Below, in pieces: positions 23,523-31,345 of a stretch of 64,000 nt of DNA; positions within the stretch are counted from its first letter, which is position 1, and each line of letters begins with the position of its first letter. The notes under the pieces are model-generated. The model was not told the DNA's origin and did not search any database. It saw only the letters and a program-made list of their open reading frames with translations. The translations under genes were made by a program, and so were the position numbers. Source of the stretch: Alteromonas naphthalenivorans (GTDB taxonomy: Bacteria > Pseudomonadota > Gammaproteobacteria > Enterobacterales > Alteromonadaceae). The stretch spans positions 1,426,001 to 1,490,000 of the forward strand of contig NC_015554.1 of assembly GCF_000213655.1 (NCBI RefSeq), given 5' to 3'.

Positions 23523-23999
23523 TTATAAACCACCAGCTATTATGGATCTTAGTGATTTGATTTTTTCTTTAATCAAATTTTCTTGCAAAGCATATGAATC
23601 AGCTATTTTTATAACGAAGCCTTCTTCCCATTCATTAAGCAAATCTTCGAGCCTTTCACTATGAGATGATATCTGAACAAGGATGAACTTTATATCACGT
23701 GGTATCTGGGACGAAGCGTCATCTCTTGAATTGTAGTTAGATTCTTTACTATCGTGAAAATTCAGGTCTGAACCAGCACCATCATCTCTGCACCATACAT
23801 CATAAATTTTAAGCAGTTCCAATATTCTATTGAGCAACTGAATCTCTTGTTGATTAAGTATGCTGTTTCTTTGCAATCGCCTGAGGGAACTTGATATTTC
23901 ATTTGCTTTAAATGCAGCCACTGCCGCGGCAATAGCTGCTATAGCAGATGATATGGGAACTAATGAATCTAGTATTTTTTCTAATACACACATATCCAT
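23523..23999 (-). CDS. Membrane-anchored coiled-coil protein, cassette 40
   Basis: 158 residues. A hydrophobic alanine-rich segment near the N-terminus (SSAIAAIAAAVAAFKA) is followed by a helical, charged region (LRRLQRNSILNQQEIQLLNRILELL) and a second helical part (HSERLEDLLNEWEEGF). ATG at 23997-23999. It is the cassette next to the presumed attI. No family recognised. Confidence 0.7.
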   Translation of the reverse strand: MDMCVLEKILDSLVPISSAIAAIAAAVAAFKANEISSSLRRLQRNSILNQQEIQLLNRILELLKIYDVWCRDDGAGSDLNFHDSKESNYNSRDDASSQIPRDIKFILVQISSHSERLEDLLNEWEEGFVIKIADSYALQENLIKEKIKSLRSIIAGGL

Positions 24000-24027
24000 A
24001 TACTCTTATGAGATCAATTCATTGAGA

Positions 24028-24110
24028 AGCTAACAATTTAGTGTACGGAAAAAATCCTTTATGCAAGGTGGAAAATTTCCATATTTCATTGATTTATTAT
24101 CCCAGTCTAT
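24028..24110 (-). other. Presumed attI junction and site
   Basis: GTTAGCT (24028-24034 on the minus strand) is the exact complement of the AGCTAAC box of attC 40, as expected for the first cassette of an array, so recombination would have occurred between G at 24034 and T at 24033. No palindromic attC lies to the right, which is what an attI flank looks like. Its right limit is a guess. Confidence 0.65.
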
Positions 24111-24217
24111 TTTTTAAGCTCCTGATTGGCAAGTCATTAATGATAACCCCTAAAGCACACCACAAGAAAGGCGGAAAAATTCCGTAATAAATCGGACTTA
24201 TGCAACTGAATATTTAA
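24111..24217. other. AT-rich intergenic stretch beside attI
   Basis: No ORF. On the minus strand TTGCCA and TAGACT are spaced 17 bases apart (about 24,102-24,132) and could form a weak promoter for the first cassettes; this is only a guess. Confidence 0.3.
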
Positions 24218-24233
24218 CTGTGTAAATAAACAG
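24218..24233 (+). promoter_or_regulatory. LexA box
   Basis: CTGTGTAAATAAACAG fits CTGT-N8-ACAG, the gammaproteobacterial LexA site, with favourable flanks (AA before, TA after). LexA is known to repress intI in Vibrio and class 1 integrons, and the position about 185 bp from the attI junction is right for an intI promoter. No intI follows it. Confidence 0.65.
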
Positions 24234-24376
24234 TATTTTTACAAAGTAATTTTTGTCTAATAAATCTCAAATTCCGCAATAGTAATCCTCTTACTGTAAG
24301 TAAACCTAAAAATAAATTTATTGATACAAATAGGCATTTTTTAGCGATTATTACGCCTGATAAATCTAGCTTTCAA

Positions 24377-24400
24377 GCACTATAATGCACTTTATAGTGC
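24377..24400 (+). promoter_or_regulatory. Inverted repeat/operator before the SDR gene
   Basis: GCACTATAA and TTATAGTGC are perfect 9-bp arms separated by TGCACT. A TATAAT hexamer lies inside the left arm. The layout suggests a repressor site over a promoter for the genes from 24489 onward. Confidence 0.55.
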
Positions 24401-24488
24401 GGTTTGAATGTAAAGCACGTCACAAAGACTAACGCGGGTTACCACAAGCAAAGCGGTGACTGAATAATCAACATTGGCAGGTAATTTT

Positions 24489-25438
24489 ATGGCGACGAAT
24501 AACCCATTTGGCCCTAAAGGTTGGACTCCCGAGCGTTTGGGGTCTCTTTCGGGAAAAACGTTTCTAATCACTGGCGCAAATAGTGGGGCGGGGTTTCAGG
24601 CTACGCGAATCTTGCTATCGAAAGGGGGGAGCGTGGTAATGCTAAATCGTAACCCTAGCAAATCAGAAGCTGCCATCGCCAAGCTACAAACCGAGTTTGG
24701 TGATGAAGCTAAAGTCAGTTTTATACCATTAGATTTAGCGGAATTGGCGTCAGTAAGGGGCGCGTCGCAAGAAATACTAGAAAAGGTGCCTAAAATCGAT
24801 GCGCTTATGTGTAATGGTGCAATTGCTCAAATTTCCACACAACAGCTAACTGTCGATGGGTTTGAAAGTCAGTTAGGGGTAAACCATTACGGTCATTTTT
24901 TATTATGTGGTTTGCTCTTTGAAAGAATTGAAGCATCAAAAGGCAGAATTGTAGTGGTGTCTAGTGAAGGCCACAAAATGGGATTAAGAGCCATTCAATT
25001 CGATGACATGAATTGGGATAAGAACTACCATCCAAATAAAGTGTACAGCCAAAGTAAGCTAGCTCAAATGATGTTTGCCTATGAACTCCAAGGCAAAATA
25101 AAACCGCTGGAAAAAGTGTGAAGGTATACGTTTGTCACCCTGGGGCTTCTAATACTTCCCTTATTAGGGAAAGCGCGAGTTTAATGACCCGAATTTCGTG
25201 GGCATTTATGGTTAAGATCGGCCTGGCGCAAACGGCTGAAAAGGGCGCGTACCCAGAGGTAATGTGTGCCACCGAAGAAAACTTAAAAGAGCGTGCTTAT
25301 TATGGCCCAACGGGGCTAATGAATTTTGGTGGCCCGGTAGGTGAGGGTAAGCTTGAATCATTTGTTGTGCAGAAAGACGCGTTAACTCGGTTGTGGGCGC
25401 TTTCTGAGAAAGAAACTGCTATTAACTGGCCGCTTTAA
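24489..25438 (+). pseudogene. Short-chain dehydrogenase, split by a frameshift
   Basis: The first part (24489-25121) encodes the Rossmann half of an SDR: TGANSGAG nucleotide-binding loop, NGA, and the active-site YSQSK preceded by VVVSSEGH. It ends after ...KPLEKV. The expected C-terminal part (VYVCHPGASNTSLI onward, 25118-25438) follows in the next frame. Restoring one A in the A5 run at 25111-25115 (GAA AAA AGT GTG AAG) rejoins them into about 316 residues, normal for this SDR group. Either a real pseudogene, a sequencing error, or two pieces read by coupled restart at GTGTGA. ATG at 24489 is preferred over a TTG five codons upstream. Confidence 0.85.
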
Positions 25439-25474
25439 TTTAATAAGACAGGCGCTTTATGCTTGGGCTCAAAG

Positions 25475-26203
25475 ATGAAAAAATTAATTTTTGGTGTGGG
25501 TATCAGTATGTTAATAACAATGAATTCATCGGCTAACAATAGTAGTCAGTTAAGCAATACTCAACAGGCTGCTCAAAGCTTTGAACAAAACTCCGCTCAA
25601 AGCTTAATACAAGATATTGAGGGTAATGTTTATCGCACTGTGAAAATTGGCGATAGAGTCTGGCTGGCTGAGAATTTAAGGTCGACTAAATTTCAGGACG
25701 GTACCCCGGTTAATACGGGTTTCGTCCCGGATGATAACGACAAAAATCTATCAAGCTATGGCAGGCTTTATGATTGGAATGATGTTTCCAACTCGCGAAA
25801 TATTTGTCCTGCGGGATGGCGTGTGGCATCAGATGAAGACTGGAAATCGCTAGAGACAGCTATTGGTATTGTCGAATCAGATCTTGATAAAGAAGGATGG
25901 AGAGGCGAGAAAGACGTGGCTATTACACTTAAAGCTGCGCAGCCAAATACTTTGTTTAAGCGTTTTGACCAGTCCCAAGTCAATAAGTATAAATTTTCTG
26001 CTACGCCAGCGGGTGTAAAGCTTGGTAATTGGTATATAACCCAAGGCATGTATACTGAGTTTTGGACAAGCAGTAATGCCACTGAAAAAGAGGCTTTTGC
26101 AAGAACACTTGCCTATTCGTGGTGGAACTCTCATAAGGGAGAAATTCGCCGAACTAAACTCAAAAAGAGTTATATGTTATCGGTTAGGTGCGTAAAAATG
26201 TAG
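25475..26203 (+). CDS. Exported FISUMP-domain protein
   Basis: 242 residues. After a signal peptide (MKKLIFGVGISMLITMNSSA) comes a FISUMP domain (Fib_succ_major type): DIEGNVYRTVKIGDRVWLAENLR, YGRLYDWNDV, ICPAGWRVASDEDW and the C-terminal FWTSS...SVRCVK. The fold is C-type-lectin-like and is found in secreted surface proteins; ligand unknown. Start at ATG 25475; the upstream TTG adds four residues before the signal peptide. It lies 5 bases before the lipase-like gene, so probably one operon. Confidence 0.82.
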   Translation: MKKLIFGVGISMLITMNSSANNSSQLSNTQQAAQSFEQNSAQSLIQDIEGNVYRTVKIGDRVWLAENLRSTKFQDGTPVNTGFVPDDNDKNLSSYGRLYDWNDVSNSRNICPAGWRVASDEDWKSLETAIGIVESDLDKEGWRGEKDVAITLKAAQPNTLFKRFDQSQVNKYKFSATPAGVKLGNWYITQGMYTEFWTSSNATEKEAFARTLAYSWWNSHKGEIRRTKLKKSYMLSVRCVKM

Positions 26204-26208
26204 GTTAA

Positions 26209-26952
26209 ATGATGCTCCGAACAATTGTTTTAACGGTTTTATTGCTAGTGCTTTTTCTAACTACGGGTTGTGCTACCTCTGAAGCGAAGCCGCTTAATTA
26301 CCAAGCAGATGATGAGATTGTTGTGCTAGCCCTCGGGTTGGGTAGAAGTGATTGGGCAATGTGGCGTTTTGCTAAGCGGTTGGAGAACGCGAACTATAAA
26401 GTATGTCTATTAGACTACGCTACCATCGGGGTGAGTGTGGCTTCGGTATTAGATGAAACAGCCAGCCAAATAGATGTGTGCCTACAAAATGCCCCCAAAG
26501 TACATTTTGTAGGGCACTCGCTTGGTGGTTTAGTCATTAGAGCATACTTGCAAAACCATGAAGAAGCCTTAGAAGCCGTGAACGTGGGAAAGGTAGTACT
26601 GGTAGGTACACCAAACAAAGGCAGTGAATTAGCCGATCATTATAATGACAGCTGGTTAATGAACCTAGGTGGGGGAATTAGCCGTGCGTTAGTCACTGGC
26701 ACTAGAAGCTTGGGCAATAACCTTGATGCGGTAGATTTCACTATTGGCATTATTGCGGGCACCAAGCCGTTAGGCTTAACGAACGACAGGTTCAACGGGC
26801 CAAACGATGGCCTGGTATCAGTAGAGTCTACTAAATTGGAAGGCATGACTGATTTTATCACCATCGACGTTGGCCATTCTCAAATGCGATATAGCGAAGA
26901 AGTGGCAAAGCAAACTGTTCATTTTTTACAAAAAGGCGCATTTGACCACTAG
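26209..26952 (+). CDS. Lipase-like alpha/beta-hydrolase lipoprotein
   Basis: 247 residues with a lipobox signal (VLFLTTGC, Cys about 21) and an alpha/beta-hydrolase fold: the nucleophile elbow GHSLGG (Ser about 105), GTPNKGSE, an acid in NGPNDGLVSV and a histidine in DVGHSQM. The pattern is that of triacylglycerol lipase/esterase proteins of the LipA/PGAP1-like group. It is probably membrane-attached facing the periplasm. It follows the FISUMP gene by 5 bases. Confidence 0.82.
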   Translation: MMLRTIVLTVLLLVLFLTTGCATSEAKPLNYQADDEIVVLALGLGRSDWAMWRFAKRLENANYKVCLLDYATIGVSVASVLDETASQIDVCLQNAPKVHFVGHSLGGLVIRAYLQNHEEALEAVNVGKVVLVGTPNKGSELADHYNDSWLMNLGGGISRALVTGTRSLGNNLDAVDFTIGIIAGTKPLGLTNDRFNGPNDGLVSVESTKLEGMTDFITIDVGHSQMRYSEEVAKQTVHFLQKGAFDH

Positions 26953-26961
26953 CGCCATGCT

Positions 26962-26982
26962 GCTCACCTTTGTTAGGTGAGC
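26962..26982. terminator. Hairpin between convergent genes
   Basis: GCTCACC-TTTGTTA-GGTGAGC, a 7-bp stem between the lipase gene and the 3' end of the opposing gene; it overlaps the latter's stop codon. No long T-run on either strand. Confidence 0.45.
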
Positions 26983-28094
26983 GTTTCGTAATTAGTAAAT
27001 ACTTTATAAAGCTGTGTGCCACTTAATACCGATGCAGACGGAAAGTGCAAAATAGGGATTAAATCGCAAGGAGCGTTTAATAAGCGGCTGCCATTATCGT
27101 TATCAAGCTCGTCAATATTTAGAATTTTCGCAAGGGGCTCACCAGCCTTAATGCTTTCCCCCGGTTTTGCCAGGTATTCCACCATGCCGCCCCAGTCAGT
27201 AAACAGGGTTTTATAGTCTTTTAGCATTACCCCTAACCGAGTCATATCATTAGGCTTAACATCACAATTGTGCAGTGCGCCTTTTGCATTTAGGTAACTG
27301 AGTATACTAAGTGCATCCACATCGCCCTCGGTGAAATTAATCACCTCTTGGCTACCCATTTCAAGCGTAAAAGCTTCAACGTTAAACTCAATATTTCGCT
27401 GCAGGTTTGCCTCAATACTTTCTTGTAGCGTCCACCATGGGCAAAAAGTAGCTTCATCTAATGCGCCAGCAAAAACATTGGGAATAAAAATACAATGGGG
27501 TATGTTAAACAAACTAGCGCTAGGCTTAGCATACTCAGGCACATAAATATGGCGTGTTGAAACAGGGCCGTTATGCAAATCCAGTACAAAATCAGCGTTC
27601 ACCGCTAATTGCTGTAGTTTTAAGTTTAGCTGCTGTGCTAAGCCCAAACCCCAAGGTGTGGCAAGCTTAGTATCTATCGCGTTTGATAAAAACGCTCTGA
27701 AACGCTGCTTTATGCCTTGTACCGACTCTTCTGGGGTAACGGTGTTAGCAAATTGCTCAACACTGTCTTTGTCAAAATGATAGCCTCGGTTCCAATTGGT
27801 GCCGTTGACAGGGTCGAAGCGGCCCATGGTGTATTCGCCGGCTTTTATATTAGTGCCCACCGGGTTGCAATTGGGTACCAAGATAACTTCACCACAAATA
27901 TCCATGTCTTTTAAGCGTTGGATAAGGTGGTATATCACTACGTTACCTTGCACTTCGGCGCCATGTATCGAACTTTGAATGTATACGGTGGGGCCGGGTC
28001 TTGCGCCTCGCATTCTGTAAATGGGCACATTCATGTTTCTGCCAGAGGCGTTTTGCGCCACGACAATATGCTGCTTAACAACCTCAGTTGTCAT
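26973..28094 (-). CDS. Succinylglutamate desuccinylase/aspartoacylase family protein
   Basis: 373 residues. Zinc-peptidase (M14-like) motifs: SIHGAEVQGN (His and Glu ligands, about 42-51), NPVGTN and NWNRGY for substrate binding, and DLHNGP (third ligand His). The C-terminal part (about 285-365) is a barrel-sandwich-like domain common in this family. It would cleave an N-acyl amino acid or a related amide; substrate not determined. ATG at 28092-28094 has GAGAGAG just upstream. It may be cotranscribed with moeB, 153 bp upstream. Confidence 0.83.
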   Translation of the reverse strand: MTTEVVKQHIVVAQNASGRNMNVPIYRMRGARPGPTVYIQSSIHGAEVQGNVVIYHLIQRLKDMDICGEVILVPNCNPVGTNIKAGEYTMGRFDPVNGTNWNRGYHFDKDSVEQFANTVTPEESVQGIKQRFRAFLSNAIDTKLATPWGLGLAQQLNLKLQQLAVNADFVLDLHNGPVSTRHIYVPEYAKPSASLFNIPHCIFIPNVFAGALDEATFCPWWTLQESIEANLQRNIEFNVEAFTLEMGSQEVINFTEGDVDALSILSYLNAKGALHNCDVKPNDMTRLGVMLKDYKTLFTDWGGMVEYLAKPGESIKAGEPLAKILNIDELDNDNGSRLLNAPCDLIPILHFPSASVLSGTQLYKVFTNYETLT

Positions 28095-28247
28095 AACTCT
28101 CTCTTTTTAATTCGTTGTTATTCATGTCGTTGTTAGTTATTGATGCTCTCGTTAGCGCTAATGCTAGCGCTTATATTAGTGCCAATATAAGTACTTATGC
28201 AGGAACTTATAAAACGCCCATGCTAATACTTTTGTTACTCATATGCG

Positions 28248-29132
28248 CTAACCTTCATCAACATCTTTATTCTGATTACCACAAACATCACACTGCAGTG
28301 TGGCGGGTAGCGTCCATTGTTGCCATTCATGCTGCAAACCATCGAAGGTCAACAAGGTATTTACCTGAACTGAACCTACTCCCATTAATACCTGCATGGC
28401 AAGCAGTGCTTGGTAGGTCCCTACAATGTTCACGATGGGCGAAAAAATACCTGCTTCGGTACAGCTTAATTCAGGCGCGCTAAATAACCTACGTAAACAC
28501 GCATAGCATTGGCTTTCGCCGGGTTTAGCTACGAATAATTGACCTTCAAAGCGAATGGCTGCCCCAGAAATTAAAGGAACGCCGTGTTTATAACACAAGC
28601 GGTTTATAAGGTCGCGGCTTTGAGTATTATCGGTGCAATCAAGCACAATGTCGTGCTCGCCAAACAGTTTGTGGGTATTGATTTCAGGTTTCTCTAATTC
28701 AGTCGCACCTGTCTTAGTAGCCCCTTCCTCTGCGCTGTTTGTCTCAGTGCGTTCTTCTCCCGCGCGGTTTCCAGCAGTAAGTGGCATATTGTCTTGAAGC
28801 AAACTCGCTTCAATACTGACAATTTCACAATCGCTATTCATTTGCGATAGTCTGACTTTCGCTGCCATCACTTTTGACTGTCCAACTTGGCTTTCATCGA
28901 ACAAGGTTTGGCGGGGGAGGTTGGTATGCTCAACAATATCGTTGTCTATCAGCGTAATTTTGCCCACACCACTGCCACATAAGTTCGTGGCCGCCGCATT
29001 ACCTAAACCGCCTACACCAATTATTAGAATGCGAGACGACGCCAACAATTCCTGACCATCAATATCAACTTGAGGCAGTACAATTTGCCGGTTGTATCGC
29101 ATTACCTGCTTAGTAGATAGCGGGGTTTTCAT
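28248..29132 (-). CDS. moeB: Molybdopterin-synthase adenylyltransferase
   Basis: 294 residues of the ThiF/MoeB/HesA fold: GVGGLGNAAATNLCGSGVG ATP loop (about 38-56), DNDIVEHTNLPRQ, and two CxxC zinc pairs (CYACLRR and CDVCG). It activates the C-terminal glycine of MoaD by adenylation. An insertion of about 35 acidic, low-complexity residues (AGEERTETNSAEEG...) sits near residue 115-150, where family members usually have a short loop. It is divergent from the moa-mod operon, which supports MoeB over ThiF. Confidence 0.87.
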   Translation of the reverse strand: MKTPLSTKQVMRYNRQIVLPQVDIDGQELLASSRILIIGVGGLGNAAATNLCGSGVGKITLIDNDIVEHTNLPRQTLFDESQVGQSKVMAAKVRLSQMNSDCEIVSIEASLLQDNMPLTAGNRAGEERTETNSAEEGATKTGATELEKPEINTHKLFGEHDIVLDCTDNTQSRDLINRLCYKHGVPLISGAAIRFEGQLFVAKPGESQCYACLRRLFSAPELSCTEAGIFSPIVNIVGTYQALLAMQVLMGVGSVQVNTLLTFDGLQHEWQQWTLPATLQCDVCGNQNKDVDEG

Positions 29133-29545
29133 TTACGCATTAACCTTAGTGTAAAAATAAGTGAGCAAGTAAGGCACAGTAGCAAAAAGGAAACTGGTTG
29201 CCCAAGTAATTGACATCCAAGCTATTGAATACAATCCTTTTACCCTCATAGATAAATTGTATTATTTACGTTGTGCTTTTTAGCTTTACCACTATTTTTA
29301 ATTCATATTGGTACAAGGCAATGAGTCATGCTCCCAATCCACAACAATTTTCAGGTTGGGCGCAGCATGTTATAAAATCGACTCTTTATAACAGCTCAGC
29401 GTCTGACTAAAAAACCGGAGCGCCGCTGGCGCAGTATATGTTGCCGCATACATCAATGTGGTAAGCTGAACGTAACATGATGTATTAATTTAGGCGTACT
29501 TTATCAAAGCCTGAATAAATGTCGCATATCAATTTAGGATTTCTT
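29133..29545. other. Divergent promoter region moeB / moaB
   Basis: 413 bp without a gene. It contains the ModE-like inverted repeat (29369-29392) and a GC hairpin GCGCC-GCT-GGCGC at about 29422-29434 in what would be the moaB leader. I could not confirm a molybdenum-cofactor riboswitch by eye. Confidence 0.5.
29369..29392 (+). promoter_or_regulatory. ModE-like inverted repeat
   Basis: GTTATAAA and TTTATAAC are perfect 8-bp arms with an 8-base spacer, close to the GTTATAT-spacer-ATATAAC shape of known ModE operators. It lies upstream of moaB in a moa-mod operon, which fits molybdate-responsive control. No modE gene is in the window. Confidence 0.55.
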
Positions 29546-30049
29546 ATGTCTGTAGTTAGTCAGCCGCTTAATTTGGCGGTACTTACCATTTCTGACACCC
29601 GCACACTTGAAAATGATAAGTCAGGGGATTATTTAACTAACGCATTAAATACTGCGGGGCATAACTTAGGCGACAGAGCCTTAGTAAAAGACGATATCTA
29701 TCAGCAGCGCGCTATAGTGTCGGCGTGGATAGCAAACCCCGATATTAACGGTATATTAATTACTGGTGGCACGGGCTTCACCCACAGAGACTCTACGCCA
29801 GAAGCTATCAGTGTGTTGTTCGATAAACAGGTCGATGGCTTTGGTGAATTGTTTCGCCAGGTAAGCTACCAAGAAATTGGTACTTCTACCATCCAGTCTC
29901 GCGCTATTGCTGGTTTTGCCAACAATACTGTCATCTTTTGCTTACCCGGCTCTACAGGCGCTTGTAAAACCGGTTGGGAAAAAATTATTGCTAGCCAGTT
30001 AGATGTCGATTTTAAACCCTGTAATTTCGTTAAACACTTGGTGTCGTAA
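29546..30049 (+). CDS. moaB: Molybdenum cofactor biosynthesis protein MoaB
   Basis: 167 residues of the MogA/MoaB fold: SDTRT near 16, the pterin-binding TGGTG at 73-77, and LPGSTGAC near 139. Family members adenylylate molybdopterin (MogA) or have a related role. ATG at 29546 has AGGA seven bases upstream; the longer frame start is not supported. It opens the operon and overlaps moaC by one base (TAATG). Confidence 0.92.
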   Translation: MSVVSQPLNLAVLTISDTRTLENDKSGDYLTNALNTAGHNLGDRALVKDDIYQQRAIVSAWIANPDINGILITGGTGFTHRDSTPEAISVLFDKQVDGFGELFRQVSYQEIGTSTIQSRAIAGFANNTVIFCLPGSTGACKTGWEKIIASQLDVDFKPCNFVKHLVS

Positions 30050-30573
30050 TGGCCACATTTAGTCATTTAAATGCAGGCGGCGAAGCTAACATGGTGGATG
30101 TTAGCGATAAAGCAGTAACCGTCAGAGAAGCCACTGCCCAAGGGTATTTATATACCAGTCCAGAGGTTATCGACCAAATAAGCAATGCCACTATTGCTAA
30201 GGGCGACGTATTTGCCGTTGCGCGTATTGCAGGTATTCAGGGGGCAAAGCGATGCGCCGATCTCATTCCATTGTGCCACCCTCTTGCGCTCTCGAAAGTA
30301 GATGTAAACTTTGCCATCGAGCCCGAAAATAACCGCATAAAAACCACCTGTTTTTGTAAACTAAATGGCAAAACAGGGGTAGAGATGGAAGCCCTTACTG
30401 GTGTGAACGTGGCCCTGCTTACCTTGTTTGATATGTGTAAGGCTATCGATCCTGGTATGCGCTTAGAAGGCATTCAGGTACTTGATAAAAAAGGCGGAAA
30501 AACAGGGCATTGGAAAAGTGATAATGAATCGACTAGCAGCCACACCAACGACAAAAAAACATTAGGTGAGTAA
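30049..30573 (+). CDS. moaC: Cyclic pyranopterin monophosphate synthase
   Basis: 174 residues. MoaC motifs: VDVSDKAVTVREA, KGDVFAVARIAGI, the active-site LIPLCHPL and the KTGVEMEALTGV/LFDMCKAID region. It converts the MoaA product into cyclic pyranopterin monophosphate. The C-terminus has a polar extension after GHWKS. The start overlaps the moaB stop. Confidence 0.95.
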   Translation: MATFSHLNAGGEANMVDVSDKAVTVREATAQGYLYTSPEVIDQISNATIAKGDVFAVARIAGIQGAKRCADLIPLCHPLALSKVDVNFAIEPENNRIKTTCFCKLNGKTGVEMEALTGVNVALLTLFDMCKAIDPGMRLEGIQVLDKKGGKTGHWKSDNESTSSHTNDKKTLGE

Positions 30574-30594
30574 TTTACCTTCATAGGAAATAAA

Positions 30595-30867
30595 ATGAAT
30601 GTAACCGTGAAAACCTTTGCGCAATTACGTGAAATTACCCAAGAAGGTAGCTTTACATTAACGCTGCCTGAAAGCGCCGTTACTATGGGTGACGTTATTA
30701 CCTTGCTAAAAAGCCGTAGTGACAAATGGTCGCAAGCGCTTGGTGCCTCTGCTGGTAGCGAAAATGGCAGTGTATTAATGGCGCGAAACCAGCAACTGTG
30801 CGATATACAAACTCATGTGCAACCAGGTGACGAACTAGCCTTTTTCCCACCAGTAACAGGGGGGTAA
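30595..30867 (+). CDS. moaD: Molybdopterin synthase sulfur carrier subunit
   Basis: 90 residues, ubiquitin-like. It ends in PPVTGG; the terminal Gly-Gly is the site adenylated by MoeB and thiocarboxylated. AGGAAA precedes the ATG. It lies two bases before moaE, its partner subunit. Confidence 0.93.
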   Translation: MNVTVKTFAQLREITQEGSFTLTLPESAVTMGDVITLLKSRSDKWSQALGASAGSENGSVLMARNQQLCDIQTHVQPGDELAFFPPVTGG

Positions 30868-30869
30868 TC

Positions 30870-31343
30870 ATGTTCGCATTAATTGGCGACGCCGATTTCG
30901 ATCAACAGTGGTTATACAATCGCTTACGCCAAGAAGCTAGCCAAAAAGCCAAAGGCAATGTAGGCGCTATTGTTACTTTTACCGGCTTGGTACGAGACAA
31001 CAATGCCGATGGTAATATTTTAGGTATTGAGCTTGAACATTACCCTGGCATGACAGAGCAAGCCCTAACCAACTTAGTGCAAGAAGCCATCACTCGATTT
31101 TCGCTAACCTCGGCAGGCGCGGTTCACCGTGTTGGCCGATTATATAACGACGAGCAAATAGTCTGGGTTGGCACTGCCGCACCCCATCGCGCTGCGGCAT
31201 TTGAGGGTGCTAACTTTTTGATGGATATGCTGAAACAATCGGTACCCTTATGGAAAAAAGAGTTCACCCGAGATGATTCACGATGGGTTGACGTAAAGTC
31301 CTCAGACGATAAGGCCGCTTTGGCCTGGCTGAGAGAAAAATAG
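30870..31343 (+). CDS. moaE: Molybdopterin synthase catalytic subunit
   Basis: 157 residues. MoaE features: VGAIVTFTGLVRDN, LELEHYPGMT-like ELEHYPGMTEQ, HRVGRL, and the late lysines of PLWKKEF used in catalysis. It forms the heterotetrameric synthase with MoaD. Confidence 0.94.
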   Translation: MFALIGDADFDQQWLYNRLRQEASQKAKGNVGAIVTFTGLVRDNNADGNILGIELEHYPGMTEQALTNLVQEAITRFSLTSAGAVHRVGRLYNDEQIVWVGTAAPHRAAAFEGANFLMDMLKQSVPLWKKEFTRDDSRWVDVKSSDDKAALAWLREK

Positions 31344-31345
31344 CA

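Larger units (their letters stand above)
18..24034 (-). mobile_element. Chromosomal integron cassette array (40 attC sites, no integrase)
   Basis: About 24 kb made of roughly 300-650 bp units, each holding at most one short gene or gene pair followed by a palindromic site of about 82-122 bp. Each site is bounded by GTTRRRY/RYYYAAC-type heptamers with inner arms, the layout of integron attC sites. Genes and sites are oriented on the minus strand, so insertion and the usual promoter would be on the right. The heptamer ending one cassette is the exact complement of the heptamer opening it in 36 of 40 cassettes (exceptions: 1, 21, 33, 39). The left end lies outside the window. No tyrosine recombinase of the IntI type is encoded anywhere in the window, so within this sequence it is an array lacking integrase (CALIN-like). 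Confidence 0.95.

Noticed and set aside
18..24034. CRISPR array
   Set aside because: The regular repeats are about 105 bp palindromes spaced by genes, not short direct repeats with unique spacers; no cas genes.
18..24034. attC palindromes as rho-independent terminators
   Set aside because: The stems are long and imperfect with no consistent T-run; recombination-site features explain them better.
24240..24488. Remnant of intI between the LexA box and the SDR gene
   Set aside because: No frame with tyrosine-recombinase motifs on either strand in this interval.
28115..28483. 122-codon plus-strand ORF
   Set aside because: Antisense to the 3' end of moeB; no family features.
29393..29545. Molybdenum-cofactor riboswitch upstream of moaB
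   Set aside because: A GC hairpin is present but I could not match the conserved motif by eye; a covariance search would decide.
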